Shown here: positions 23,583-32,161 of the stretch, one piece after another | Layout: each line of letters starts with the position of its first letter | Numbering within the stretch: position 1 is the first letter of the stretch | Source: Acidobacteriota bacterium | Lineage (GTDB): Bacteria; Acidobacteriota; Thermoanaerobaculia; UBA5066 | Reading direction: 5' to 3' | Assembly: GCA_008363385.1 (NCBI GenBank) | Contig: RHKY01000049.1 | Coordinates: 1 to 41,197, forward strand | DNA length: 41,197 bases | Position numbers and translations under genes: made by a program | The notes under the pieces: generated by a model | The model's input: only the letters and a program-made list of their open reading frames with translations | The model's database searches: none | Told to the model about the DNA's origin: nothing

Positions 23583-24899
23583 GTGCCCAGCCCCGCGCCC
23601 GGGAAGCCCTCGGTCCTCCTCGCCGACGACTCGCCCGCGTTCACGATCTCGGCGATCGAGATCCTGACCCGCGCCGGTTTCTCGGTCACCCCCGTCACGA
23701 ACGGGCTGGACGCGGTGGCCGAGTCCCGGAGGCACCCCTACGACCTGGTGACGCTCGACGTGGAGATGCCCGGGATGGACGGCATCGAGGCCCTCCGGAT
23801 CCTCAAGGGCGCCTCGCCGGACGTGCCGGTCATCATGGTCTCCGGGGCCTCGACGATCCAGACCGCCGTGGCCGCCCTGCGGCAGGGGGCCGACGACTAC
23901 ATCCTGAAGCCCCCGGACCCCGACGACCTCGTCCTCTCGGTCCAGCGGGCCCTCAAGCAGCGGGCGCTCGTCGAGGAAAACCGGCGGCTCGTGGCCGACC
24001 TGAAGGCGTTCAACGAGCACCTGGAGGAGCTGGTCCGCGAGCGGACGGCGGCGCTGGAGCGCTCGGAGCGGAAGCTCGTCGACTACGCGCACGACCTGGA
24101 GAAGGCCCACGCCGAGCTCCTCGCCGGGCACGAGGAGCTCAAGGACGCCTACGGCCGCCTCCGCGAGCTGGACGGGCTGAAGGCGAAGTTCATCTCGATC
24201 ACCTCGCACGAGCTGCGGACACCGCTCACGACGATCGCCGGCTACGCGGCCGTCCTGTCCACCCACTCCCTCCCCGAGGCGCGCCAGCGGGCCGCGCTGG
24301 CCGCCATCGACCGCAACGTGGGCCGCCTGGCGGCCATCGTGGACGAGATCACCGACATCGCCCAGCTGAAGGAGAAGCGGCTCTACATGAGGCGCGAGGC
24401 GCTGGACCTGGCCACCCTCCTGCCGGAGGTCGTGGAGGAGCTGCGGCCGCTGGCCGAGGGCCGGCGGCAGGACCTCCTGCTCGAGATGGAGCCGGATGTC
24501 CCCGGGGTGCTGGCCGACCGGAGCCGCCTGACGCAGGTCTTCTCGCAGCTCGTCCTGAACGCGGTGAGGTTCACGCCCGACGGGGGGCGGATCCGGGTGA
24601 CCGCGAAGGCCGGCCCGGGCTCGCCCGCCCCGGCGGTCGTCTCCGTGTCGGACACCGGCATCGGCATCGACGCGGACCGGCTCGAGACGGTCTTCACGGA
24701 GTTCTACGAGGAGGCCCCCTGGACCGAGCACCACAGCGGGACGACGGGGTTCCGATCGGGGGGCCTCGGCCTCGGCCTGTCGGTCGTCAAGGGGCTCGTC
24801 GAGGAGCACGGGGGGAGGATCCGGGCCGAGAGCGGCAAGTCCTACGGGCGGCCAGGCTCAACCTTCCAGGTGACGCTCCCCGCGCGGGCGGACGAGTGA
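23583..24899 (+). CDS. Response regulator-histidine kinase hybrid (REC first)
   Basis: A 438-residue cytoplasmic signalling protein. A receiver domain occupies residues 9-125, with acidic pocket D15/D16, phospho-acceptor D59 (TLDVEMPGMDG), S87 and K109. A coiled coil follows (about 128-200). The histidine kinase core then starts with phospho-accepting H209 (SITSHELRTPL) and has N-box LVLNAVRFTPDGG, G1 motif VSDTGIGID and G2 GGLGLGLSVVKGL, so it should autophosphorylate. There is no transmembrane segment or sensor domain; the receiver itself is the likely input. GGGAGG lies 7 bases before the GTG. A TAGACT hexamer at 23548-23553 could be its -10. No output partner is adjacent. Confidence 0.9.
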   Translation: MPSPAPGKPSVLLADDSPAFTISAIEILTRAGFSVTPVTNGLDAVAESRRHPYDLVTLDVEMPGMDGIEALRILKGASPDVPVIMVSGASTIQTAVAALRQGADDYILKPPDPDDLVLSVQRALKQRALVEENRRLVADLKAFNEHLEELVRERTAALERSERKLVDYAHDLEKAHAELLAGHEELKDAYGRLRELDGLKAKFISITSHELRTPLTTIAGYAAVLSTHSLPEARQRAALAAIDRNVGRLAAIVDEITDIAQLKEKRLYMRREALDLATLLPEVVEELRPLAEGRRQDLLLEMEPDVPGVLADRSRLTQVFSQLVLNAVRFTPDGGRIRVTAKAGPGSPAPAVVSVSDTGIGIDADRLETVFTEFYEEAPWTEHHSGTTGFRSGGLGLGLSVVKGLVEEHGGRIRAESGKSYGRPGSTFQVTLPARADE

Positions 24900-24918
24900 A
24901 GGGCGCGGGGCGGGCGGG

Positions 24919-25740
24919 GTGCTCCCGAAGCGGCCCTTCCCGCGCGCGGCGGCCCTCCTGGCCTGCGCGGCGGCCTGCGTGACGCTCGGCGCGGCGTTTG
25001 CCGTCCCGCTGGCGCGCTCGATGCTCTTCCCGGGTGGGCCGACGCCGTTCCCGGAGCCCGAGAGCCTGGCGCGGCTCGTCCCGGCGGCCCGCCTCGTCCG
25101 GTACCGCGCACCCCGCGGCCCGGACCTCACGGGGGCCTACCTTCCCCCTCCGGCTCCGGGAGCCCCGGTCGCCGTCTACTTCCACGGCAACGCCGAGTCG
25201 GCGGCGCTGAACCTCGGGCTCGCCGAGGAGCTCCACGCGGCGGGCGCCGGGGTCTTCCTCGCCGAGTACCGCGGCTACGGCGGCAGCCCGGGGCGGCCGA
25301 CGGAGGACGGCCTCTACGAGGACGGCGCCGCCGGCGTCGACTGGCTCCTCGCGCAGGGGACGCCCGCCTCCGGCGTCGTCCTCGTCGGCCGGTCGCTCGG
25401 GAGCGGCGTGGCCGTGGAGCTGGCCCTCCGGCGCCCGCCGCGGCGCCTCGTCCTCGTCTCTGCGTACACGTCCGTCGTCGACATGGCGCGCGTGCTCGTC
25501 GGCCCTCTGGCCCCGCTCGTCGTGGCCGACCGGTTCGACAACCTCGTCAAGCTCCCGCGCGTGAAGGCGCCCGTGACGCTGATCCACGGCGCCCGCGACG
25601 AGGTGGTCCCGGTCGGGATGGGAAGGCGCCTCGCGGCCGCCCGCCCCGACGCGCGCTACGTCGAGCTCCCGTTCGCCTCTCACAACGACGTCCCGGGGCT
25701 CGGGCGGCTCCTCGCCGAGGCGGTCCTGGCGCCCGGATAA
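24919..25740 (+). CDS. Membrane-anchored alpha/beta hydrolase (ABHD13/BEM46-like)
   Basis: A 273-residue alpha/beta hydrolase. Residues about 8-30 form a hydrophobic anchor or signal. The fold includes 'VAVYFHGNAES' (85-94, oxyanion region), 'FLAEYRGYGGSPG', and the catalytic triad S159 (VGRSLGSG), D227 (HGARDEVVP) and H255 (FASHND). This arrangement resembles the BEM46/ABHD13 branch of serine hydrolases with unknown substrate. The GTG at 24919 lies 19 bases after the histidine kinase stop. Its TAA stop forms part of a GATAAT hexamer just before the following gene. Confidence 0.85.
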   Translation: MLPKRPFPRAAALLACAAACVTLGAAFAVPLARSMLFPGGPTPFPEPESLARLVPAARLVRYRAPRGPDLTGAYLPPPAPGAPVAVYFHGNAESAALNLGLAEELHAAGAGVFLAEYRGYGGSPGRPTEDGLYEDGAAGVDWLLAQGTPASGVVLVGRSLGSGVAVELALRRPPRRLVLVSAYTSVVDMARVLVGPLAPLVVADRFDNLVKLPRVKAPVTLIHGARDEVVPVGMGRRLAAARPDARYVELPFASHNDVPGLGRLLAEAVLAPG

Positions 25741-25741
25741 T
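25736..25741 (+). promoter_or_regulatory. Possible -10 hexamer for a leaderless decarboxylase transcript
   Basis: GATAAT lies 7 bases before the ATG at 25749 and overlaps the TAA stop of the hydrolase gene. No Shine-Dalgarno site and no good -35 are visible. The hexamer may be a chance product of the stop codon. Confidence 0.3.
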
Positions 25742-25748
25742 CGGGTCC

Positions 25749-27200
25749 ATGAGCGGCGACTTCCCTCCCGACACCCTCCGCGAGTGGGGGCACGCCACGG
25801 TCGAGCGGCTGGCGCGCTACCTCGAGACGATCGAGTCCCGGCCGGTCCTGCCGCGCACGAAGCCGGGCGAGGTCCTGGCGCGGATCCCGGCGGAGGCGCC
25901 GGAGGAGGCCGAGCCGTGGGAGGCGATCGAGCGGGACCTCGACGGCCTCGTGGAGCCGAACCTGACGCACTGGCAGCACCCGGGCTACCTCGCCTACTTC
26001 GCCGCCTGCGCCTCGACGCCCGCGATCCTCGGCGAGCTCCTGGCCGGCGGGTACGACCAGGTCGGGATCCTCTGGCGCGCCTCCCCGGTCCTGACGGAGC
26101 TGGAGATGGGGATGGTCCGCTGGCTCGTCCGGCTGACCGGGCTGCCGGAGGAGTTCGACGGGCAGCTGGCCGACACCGCCTCGACGGCCTCGCTGATCGC
26201 GCTGGCGGCCGCGCGCGAGCAGGCCTTCCCCGACGTGAGGAAGACGGGCCTGTCGGGCCTGCCCGCCCCCGTCGTCTACGCCTCGGAGCTGGCCCACTCG
26301 TCGATCGACAAGGCCTGCGTCGTCCTCGGCGCCGGGATCGACGGCCTGAGGAAGCTCCCGACCGACGAGGAGTTCCGGATGGACGTCGGGGCGCTCGAGG
26401 CGGCGATCGCGGCCGACCGCGCGGCCGGGCGGCGTCCGATCGCCGTCGTGGCGACCGCCGGGACGACGAGCGTCACCTCGGTCGACCCGCTCGGCGCGAT
26501 CGCGTCGGTCTGCGAGCGCGAGGGCCTCTGGATGCACGTGGACGCCGCCTACGCCGGGGCGACCGCCCTCCTGCCCGAGATGCGCCCGCTCTTCTCCGGC
26601 TGGGAGCGGGCCGACTCGGTCGTCTTCAACCCGCACAAGTGGCTCTTCATCCCGCTGGAGTGCACGGCGCTCCTCTTCCGGCGGATGGAGCGGGTGCGGC
26701 GCGCCTTCTCGGTCGTCCCGCACTACCTCGAGACGCCCGAGGGGGCGGCGGGGGTGCGGGAGTACATGGACTACGGCGTCCAGCTCGGCCGAAGGTTCCG
26801 CGCGCTGAAGCTCTGGATGACCCTCAGGGCCTTCGGGGCCGAGGGGATCCGCGACAGGCTGCGCGGGCACCTGGCGATGGCGCGGGAGCTCGCGGCGACG
26901 CTCGCGCGGGAGCCGGACGTCGTCCTCGCCGCCCCTGCCCCCTTCTCGGTCGTGGCGTTCCGCTGGCACCCGGCGGGGATGCCCGGCGAGGCGGCCGACG
27001 AGGCGAACCGGAGGATCCTCGCGCGGGTCAACGCCGACGGGCGGACCTTCGTCTCGCACGCGGTCGTCCGGGGGCGGTACACGCTCCGGGTGGCCGTCGG
27101 GAACCTCCGGACCGAGCGGCGCCACATCGCGGCCTTCCTGGACGCCTTCCGCTCCGCCGTCGCCGACGAGACGGGCGACACGGGGGCGTCCGCCCGCTAA
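25749..27200 (+). CDS. PLP-dependent group II (aromatic amino acid) decarboxylase
   Basis: A 483-residue pyridoxal-phosphate enzyme of the group II decarboxylase family, closest in appearance to aromatic-L-amino-acid decarboxylases. These convert amino acids such as tryptophan, tyrosine or phenylalanine to amines. The N-terminal helical part has 'HWQHPGYLAYFAACAST' as in DOPA decarboxylase. H183 (LAHSSIDKA) should stack on the cofactor, D265 (HVDAAYAG) pairs with the pyridine nitrogen, and K297 (NPHKW) forms the Schiff base. All are present and the length is normal, so it should be active. Substrate cannot be read from sequence. A carbon-nitrogen hydrolase and an acetyltransferase follow within 11 bases and a 4-base overlap, suggesting an amine-handling cluster. 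Confidence 0.88.
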   Translation: MSGDFPPDTLREWGHATVERLARYLETIESRPVLPRTKPGEVLARIPAEAPEEAEPWEAIERDLDGLVEPNLTHWQHPGYLAYFAACASTPAILGELLAGGYDQVGILWRASPVLTELEMGMVRWLVRLTGLPEEFDGQLADTASTASLIALAAAREQAFPDVRKTGLSGLPAPVVYASELAHSSIDKACVVLGAGIDGLRKLPTDEEFRMDVGALEAAIAADRAAGRRPIAVVATAGTTSVTSVDPLGAIASVCEREGLWMHVDAAYAGATALLPEMRPLFSGWERADSVVFNPHKWLFIPLECTALLFRRMERVRRAFSVVPHYLETPEGAAGVREYMDYGVQLGRRFRALKLWMTLRAFGAEGIRDRLRGHLAMARELAATLAREPDVVLAAPAPFSVVAFRWHPAGMPGEAADEANRRILARVNADGRTFVSHAVVRGRYTLRVAVGNLRTERRHIAAFLDAFRSAVADETGDTGASAR

Positions 27201-27203
27201 GAT
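27198..27203 (+). promoter_or_regulatory. Possible -10 hexamer for a leaderless hydrolase transcript
   Basis: TAAGAT lies 7 bases before the ATG at 27211 and begins at the TAA stop of the decarboxylase gene. GCGACA (27175-27180) sits 17 bases upstream as a partial -35. As at 25736, the stop codon itself supplies part of the motif. Confidence 0.3.
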
Positions 27204-27210
27204 CGGGCGG

Positions 27211-28119
27211 ATGACGGAGAGGCGCGTTCCCCCGGCGCGGCTGCGCGTCGCGGCTCTCCAGTACTTCGTGCGGCCCGTCGACTCCTTCGAGGCGTTCGCG
27301 GCGCAGGTGAAGGCCCTCGTCGACACCGCGAAGGACTACAAGAGCCGCCTCGTCGTCTTCCCCGAGTACTTCACCGTCCAGCTGCTGACGCTCGGCGACA
27401 CGGGCCGCCCGATCGCCGAGCAGGCCCGCTCGCTCGCCCGCCAGCTCCCTCGTTTCGTCGAGCTGGTCGGCGGCCTGGCGAAGAGCCGGGGGCTCCACGT
27501 CGTCGCCGGGTCGATGCCGGTGCTCGACGAGGAGACCGGGAAGCTCCACAACGACTGCTTCCTCTTCGGCCCGGACGGGGAGGTCGGCACGCAGGGGAAA
27601 ATCCACATGACGCGCTGGGAGCGCGAGGAGTGGTTCGTCTCCCCCCGCCCGAACCTGAAGGTCTTCGACACCGCCCTGGGACGGATCGCCATCACGATCT
27701 GCTACGACGTGGAGTTCCCGGAGCTGGCCCGCGTCGCCGCGCGAGCCGGGGCGCTCGTCCTCGTCGTCCCCAGCTGCACCGACGACCGGCAGGGCTACCT
27801 GCGGGTGCGCTACTGCGCGCAGGCGCGGGCGATCGAGAACCAGCTCTACGTCGTCCACGCCTGCACGGTCGGGTCGCTCCCGATGGTCCCCGCCGTCTCG
27901 CTGAACTGGGGGCAGGCGGCGATCTACACGCCGTGCGACTTCCCCTTCGCCCGCGACGGGATCCTGGCCGAGGGGGTGCCGAACCAGGAGAGCATGGTGA
28001 TCGGCGACCTGAACCTCGAGACGCTCCTGGAGGCCCGCGAGAGCGGAACCGTCCTCCCCCTGCGCGACAGCCAGCGCTCCCAGGAGGTCGCCTCCCGGCT
28101 GGAGGTGGTGACCCTGTGA
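27211..28119 (+). CDS. Carbon-nitrogen hydrolase (nitrilase superfamily)
   Basis: A 302-residue hydrolase of the nitrilase superfamily. The Glu-Lys-Cys triad is complete: E52 (VVFPEYF), K130 (GKIHM) and C164 (ITICYDVEFP). These enzymes cleave amides, nitriles or carbamoyl groups; relatives include N-carbamoylputrescine amidase. It matches the hydrolase half of GNAT-nitrilase fusions such as those like Bacillus YhcX, and a GNAT gene follows with a 4-base GTGA overlap, so the fusion is here split into two genes in reverse order. The ATG is 10 bases past the decarboxylase stop. Confidence 0.9.
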   Translation: MTERRVPPARLRVAALQYFVRPVDSFEAFAAQVKALVDTAKDYKSRLVVFPEYFTVQLLTLGDTGRPIAEQARSLARQLPRFVELVGGLAKSRGLHVVAGSMPVLDEETGKLHNDCFLFGPDGEVGTQGKIHMTRWEREEWFVSPRPNLKVFDTALGRIAITICYDVEFPELARVAARAGALVLVVPSCTDDRQGYLRVRYCAQARAIENQLYVVHACTVGSLPMVPAVSLNWGQAAIYTPCDFPFARDGILAEGVPNQESMVIGDLNLETLLEARESGTVLPLRDSQRSQEVASRLEVVTL

Positions 28120-28802
28120 CGCCTGGCGCGGCCGGCTTCCTGGTGAGGCAGACGCTCCCGGAGGACTTCCCGGGAATCGTCGAGCTGTCGAAGCGGGTCT
28201 ACCCCTTCGGGCCCCCCTGGAGCGTCGAGCAGCTCTCGTCGCACCACTGCGTCTTCCCCGAGGGGCAGTTCGTCGCCGTCGCCCACGGCACGGCGCACGT
28301 CGTCGGAATGGCCGCGAGCCTCGTCGTCTTCTGGGACGACTACGACCTGACGGCCAGCTGGCGGGACTTCACGGGCGCGGGCCTGTTCACGAACCACGAC
28401 CCCGACAGGGGACGGACCCTCTACGGCGCCGAGGTCATGGCCGATCCGGAGCTGCGGGGACGCGGCATCGCGACCCTGCTCTACGGGGCACGGCGTCGGC
28501 TCGTGGAGGAGAGGCGGCTCCTGAGGATCCGCGCCGGCGCACGCCTGCGCGGCTACCACCTCCACGCCGACCTCGGGCCGGAGGAGTACGCCGCCCGCGT
28601 CGTCCGCGGGGAGCTGGTCGACCCGACGCTGACCTTCCAGCTCCACCGGGGCTTCCACGTCCTGGCCATCGTCCCGTCGTACCTGCGGCAGGACCCGGAG
28701 AGCCTGGGCTACGCGGCGGTGATCGAGTGGATCAACCGGCGCGTGGCCCGACCGGAAGACTTCCCGGAACGCGTGATCGGCGGGGCCCCTCCGGGGCCCT
28801 GA
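28116..28802 (+). CDS. GNAT-family N-acetyltransferase
   Basis: A 228-residue GNAT protein. The core fold starts 'FLVRQTLPEDFPGIVELSKRV'. The acetyl-CoA-binding motif A appears as 'GAEVMADPELRGRGIATLLY' near residues 107-126, with RGRGIA as the pyrophosphate loop. The C-terminal part 'LTFQLHRGFHVLAIVPSYL' is the final strand pair, and the whole closely resembles the acetyltransferase half of GNAT-nitrilase fusion proteins. The GTG overlaps the hydrolase stop. Its substrate is unknown; with a decarboxylase and a hydrolase upstream, an amine is a reasonable guess. Confidence 0.85.
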   Translation: MTPGAAGFLVRQTLPEDFPGIVELSKRVYPFGPPWSVEQLSSHHCVFPEGQFVAVAHGTAHVVGMAASLVVFWDDYDLTASWRDFTGAGLFTNHDPDRGRTLYGAEVMADPELRGRGIATLLYGARRRLVEERRLLRIRAGARLRGYHLHADLGPEEYAARVVRGELVDPTLTFQLHRGFHVLAIVPSYLRQDPESLGYAAVIEWINRRVARPEDFPERVIGGAPPGP

Positions 28803-28957
28803 GGCCGGCGGGCCGCACGGCGAGCGCGGCGCGGGCCGAGTGGGGCAGAATCGGGAGGCCGGCCGCCGGAACCGGACCTTGAAACCGGCCCGCGTGCCGG
28901 CGCGTAGAAGGAATCGACCGGGCGCTCGAGAGCCCCACGAGACCCCCAGACCGGAGA

Positions 28958-28976
28958 GCCCGCCCAGAGGGCGGGC
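28958..28976 (+). other. Hairpin in the exporter leader, just before the start codon
   Basis: GCCCGCCC (28958-28965) pairs with GGGCGGGC (28969-28976) around a 3-base loop; GTTT follows and the ATG comes at 28989. It may be a terminator of an upstream transcript, an attenuator, or a structure limiting ribosome access, since no clear Shine-Dalgarno site remains between it and the ATG. Confidence 0.5.
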
Positions 28977-28988
28977 GTTTCGCGCGAG

Positions 28989-30191
28989 ATGGACCCCAGC
29001 AGCAAGAACGTCGACCTCTCCGCCCTCAGGATCGACCGGAGCGAGCCGCGACGGCGCGGCCGCCTCCTCTACCCCCTGGCCGCCACGGCCGTGGTCCTCC
29101 TGATCGCGGTCGCCATCCTCTCGGCCCGCTCCTCCGGGGGCCTCGCCCTGCGCGCCCCCGAGGTGACGACGACCCGCGTGGCCCTCGTGACGCCGGTGCA
29201 GGCCTCGACGGTCCTGACCGCCTCGGGCTACGTCGTGGCCCGCTCGAAGGCCGAGATCTCCCCGAAGTCCGTCGGGCGGATCGCCTGGCTGAGCCTCGAG
29301 GAGGGGCAGAGGGTGAGGAAGGGCGAGCTCGTCGCGCGGCTGGAGTCGCAGGAGCTCGAGGCCCAGCGCAGGCAGGCCGCCGCCCAGAAGGCCCAGTTCG
29401 AGGCCGACCTCGAGAACGCCCGGCGGGAGCGCGACCGGGCCCGCGCCCTCCTCGACGACCGCGTCGGGAGCCAGCAGGCCTTCGACGCCGCCGAGGCGCG
29501 CGTCAAGGCGCTCGCGGCGCAGGTGGCGGCGAGCGAGGCGAACGTCAAGTACGTCGACGAGCTGATCCGCAACGCCGAGATCTACGCCCCGATCGACGGC
29601 GTCGTGACCGTGAAGAAGGCGTTCGTCGGCGAGACCGTCGCCCCGCAGGGGTTCGGCGGCGCCGGCTCGGCCGGGGCCACCTTCGCCGTCATCGTCGACC
29701 TCGCCTCGCTGGAGATGGAGGCCGACATCAACGAGCAGAACCTGGGCCGGCTCTCGATCGGGCAGAAGGCGCAGGTGACGCTCGACGCCTACCCCGACCG
29801 CCCCTACGAGGCCCGCCTGCGCCAGATCGTCCCGACCGCCGACCGGCAGAAGGGCTCCGTCAAGGTGAAGGTGGAGATCCTCGGCAAGGACGCCCGGGTC
29901 CTGCCGGAGATGTCCTGCCGCGTCGTCTTCCTCGCCCCGGAGGCGAAGGTCGACTCGGAGGCGAAGCCGAAGGTGATGGTCCCCGTCTCCTCGGTCGTCG
30001 AGGTGCGGGGCGAGAAGGGGGCGCTCTTCCTCTCGGGGGACCGCGCCGTCTTCAAGCCCCTCACCCTCGGCGCCGCCGCCGGGAGCCAGGTGGAGGTCCT
30101 CGCCGGGGCCGCGGGCGGCGAGGAGATCGTCGCGGAGGCGGCCGGGACGGCCTGGCACGCCGAGCAGAAGGTCCGGCTCAAGAAGGAATAG
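28989..30191 (+). CDS. Periplasmic adaptor (membrane fusion) subunit of ABC exporter
   Basis: A 400-residue HlyD/MacA-type adaptor. An N-terminal membrane anchor spans about residues 27-46. The barrel-sandwich (biotinyl-like) domain has 'GYVVARSKAEISPKSVGRIA' and 'LEEGQRVRKGELVARLE'; a helical hairpin follows (about 117-195, charged and alanine-rich), then the second half of the lipoyl-like domain (AEIYAPIDGVVTVKKAFVGE), a beta barrel and a C-terminal membrane-proximal domain. It should bridge the inner-membrane ABC transporter encoded next with an outer-membrane channel, which is not encoded here. The ATPase gene follows after 43 bases containing a hairpin. Confidence 0.9.
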   Translation: MDPSSKNVDLSALRIDRSEPRRRGRLLYPLAATAVVLLIAVAILSARSSGGLALRAPEVTTTRVALVTPVQASTVLTASGYVVARSKAEISPKSVGRIAWLSLEEGQRVRKGELVARLESQELEAQRRQAAAQKAQFEADLENARRERDRARALLDDRVGSQQAFDAAEARVKALAAQVAASEANVKYVDELIRNAEIYAPIDGVVTVKKAFVGETVAPQGFGGAGSAGATFAVIVDLASLEMEADINEQNLGRLSIGQKAQVTLDAYPDRPYEARLRQIVPTADRQKGSVKVKVEILGKDARVLPEMSCRVVFLAPEAKVDSEAKPKVMVPVSSVVEVRGEKGALFLSGDRAVFKPLTLGAAAGSQVEVLAGAAGGEEIVAEAAGTAWHAEQKVRLKKE

Positions 30192-30196
30192 CCCTC

Positions 30197-30215
30197 CCCG
30201 CGGCGAACGCGGGGC
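30197..30215 (+). other. Intercistronic hairpin between adaptor and ATPase genes
   Basis: CCCCGCG (30197-30203) pairs with CGCGGGG (30209-30215) around GCGAA. No T run follows. It may set mRNA stability or partial termination within the exporter operon. A GGAGGT site comes after it, 4 bases before the ATG at 30235. Confidence 0.45.
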
Positions 30216-30234
30216 GAGGACGACCGGAGGTCTC

Positions 30235-30975
30235 ATGGCCGACGCCCTGATCCGGGTGGAGTCGATCGTCAAGGAGTACGTCCGGGACACGCAGGTGCTG
30301 CGGGTCCTCGACGGGCTGAGCCTGGCCGTGGAGGAGGGGGACTTCGTCGCCCTGATGGGCCCGTCGGGCTCCGGGAAGACGACGCTCCTGAACCTCGTCG
30401 CCGGCATCGACCGCCCCACCTCGGGGCGGATCCTCGTCGGGAGCGACGAGGTCTCCTCGATGAGCGAGGCCTCGCTCGCCCGCTGGCGGAGCGAGAACGT
30501 CGGCTTCGTCTTCCAGCTCTACAACCTCGTCCCGGTCCTGACCGCCTTCGAGAACGTCGAGCTGCCGCTCCTCCTGACGCGCCTCTCCCGAGCCGAGCGG
30601 AAGAAGCGCGTCGAGCTGGCGCTCTCGGTCGTCAACCTCTCCGACCGGCTGGACCACTACCCGCGCCAGCTGTCGGGCGGGCAGGAGCAGCGCGTGGCCA
30701 TCGCGCGGGCCATCGTGACCGACCCGCGGGTCATCGTCGCCGACGAGCCGACGGGCGACCTCGACGCGAAGAGCGGCGAGGAGGTCCTCACCCTCCTCGA
30801 GAGGCTGAACGACGAGTTCAAGAAGACGATCGTGATGGTGACGCACGACCCGAAGGCCGCCGCTCGCGCCCACCGGCTCGTCCACCTCGACAAGGGGGTC
30901 CTGAAGGAGGACATCCGGGCGGTCGAGCGCGAGGTGGGCCTGGCCGCGGCCGTCACCGCCTCGGGCGGGCGCTGA
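30235..30975 (+). CDS. ABC transporter ATPase (MacB/LolD type)
   Basis: A 246-residue ATP-binding subunit. Walker [10 protein letters not shown] is at residues 42-50, the Q-loop at FVFQ (91-94), the signature LSGGQ at 146-150, Walker [13 protein letters not shown] at 166-177 and the switch histidine in VTHD, so it is complete. The sequence resembles the LolD/MacB group, which drives mechanotransmission-type exporters rather than substrate-through-pore transport. It is preceded by the adaptor gene and followed by three permease genes, so one ATPase presumably powers all of them. Confidence 0.93.
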   Translation: MADALIRVESIVKEYVRDTQVLRVLDGLSLAVEEGDFVALMGPSGSGKTTLLNLVAGIDRPTSGRILVGSDEVSSMSEASLARWRSENVGFVFQLYNLVPVLTAFENVELPLLLTRLSRAERKKRVELALSVVNLSDRLDHYPRQLSGGQEQRVAIARAIVTDPRVIVADEPTGDLDAKSGEEVLTLLERLNDEFKKTIVMVTHDPKAAARAHRLVHLDKGVLKEDIRAVEREVGLAAAVTASGGR

Positions 30976-30998
30976 GGAGCGGCGGGCCGGAGGCGGCG

Positions 30999-32156
30999 GT
31001 GCGTTTCCTCCCGCTGGTCGTCAAGAGCCTCTTCCGGAAGCGGACGCGGCTCGTCCTGACGGTGGGCTCGATTCTCCTGGCGTTCCTCGTGATCTCGGTC
31101 CTCTCGACGCTCCTCGCGACGCTCGACGCCGACCCCTCCGGCGGGCGCGGCATGTACCGGATCGCCGTCCGCCACCGGGTCTCGATCGCCAACGTCCTGC
31201 CGCGGGCCCACCTGGAGAAGATCCGGCAGCTCCCCGGCGTCGCGGCCGCCTCGCAGCTGAACTGGTTCGGGGGTCGGTACGTCGACGCCTCGGCCTTCCA
31301 CATGTTCCAGCGGTTCGGCGTCGACCCGGAAGTGTTCCTGTCGATCTTCGACGAGGCGACGGTCGTGGAAGGGTCGGCGGAGGCGTGGCGGCAGGACCGC
31401 TCCGGACTCCTCGTCGGGCGCCTCCTGATGAGGAAGTACGGCTGGACGCTCGGCCAGAAGGTGACGCTCGTGGGCGACATCTGGCCCGGGACGTACGAGC
31501 TCACGATCCGCGCCGTCTACGCCGGCGTGGACGAGTCCGCCGTCTGGTTCGACAACCGGGTGATCGAGGAGAAGCTCCCGAACCGGGCGGGCCTCTCGAC
31601 GAACTTCTGGATCAAGGCCGAGTCGGCCGAAGCGGCGCGCCGGCTCATCCCCGAGATCAACTCCCTCTTCGAGAACTCCCCGTACCCCGTTCGCGCCGAG
31701 ACCGAGAAGGAGTTCCAGAACGAGTGGGTGGGCCTCCTGGGGAACGTCCGGCTCTTCCTCCGGTTCCTCGTCGCGAACGTCTCCGTCATCCTCCTCCTGA
31801 TCGCCGCCAACACGCTCGCCATGTCCGCGCGCGAGCGGGTGGGCGAGATCGCGATCCTCCGCGCGATCGGGTTCCGGCAGGGGACGGTCCTCGGCCTCCT
31901 CCTCGGCGAGGCCTTCCTCCTGTCGCTGATCGGCGCGGGCGCCGGGCTCGGCCTCTGGGTGGCCGTCTTCCCCGGCTTCCGGAACGTCCTCCTCTACTCG
32001 CCGCTCGCCGGGTTCGCGGCCGGGATGCGGCTCTTCCCGGAGGTGCTCGCGGCGACGTTCGCCGCCACGCTCCTCGTCGGCCTCGTGGCGGGGGTCGTCC
32101 CGGCGGTCCGCTCCGCGAGGCGGGCGATCCCCGACGGGCTGCGCTTCGTGGGCTGA
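30999..32156 (+). CDS. ABC exporter permease 1 (FtsX/MacB fold)
   Basis: A 385-residue permease with the MacB-like layout: one N-terminal transmembrane helix (about 18-41), a periplasmic domain of roughly 210 residues, and three C-terminal helices forming an FtsX domain ('[20 protein letters not shown]' is the conserved intracellular coupling region). It starts with GTG at 30999, 24 bases after the ATPase. It is clearly paralogous to the next gene: shared '[12 protein letters not shown]', 'FDEATVV', 'ETEKEFQN' and 'ARERV-EIA-LR' segments show a tandem duplication. Substrate is unknown. Confidence 0.88.
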   Translation: MRFLPLVVKSLFRKRTRLVLTVGSILLAFLVISVLSTLLATLDADPSGGRGMYRIAVRHRVSIANVLPRAHLEKIRQLPGVAAASQLNWFGGRYVDASAFHMFQRFGVDPEVFLSIFDEATVVEGSAEAWRQDRSGLLVGRLLMRKYGWTLGQKVTLVGDIWPGTYELTIRAVYAGVDESAVWFDNRVIEEKLPNRAGLSTNFWIKAESAEAARRLIPEINSLFENSPYPVRAETEKEFQNEWVGLLGNVRLFLRFLVANVSVILLLIAANTLAMSARERVGEIAILRAIGFRQGTVLGLLLGEAFLLSLIGAGAGLGLWVAVFPGFRNVLLYSPLAGFAAGMRLFPEVLAATFAATLLVGLVAGVVPAVRSARRAIPDGLRFVG

Positions 32157-32161
32157 GCGAG

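Noticed and set aside
20126-23698. A 1190-codon minus-strand open frame opposite the kinase operon
   Set aside because: Compositional shadow; the plus strand has intact kinase motifs and coupled starts.
24919-24930. An earlier start for the alpha/beta hydrolase inside the kinase gene
   Set aside because: GTG 24919 directly precedes a good basic plus hydrophobic anchor; earlier in-frame sequence does not improve the protein.
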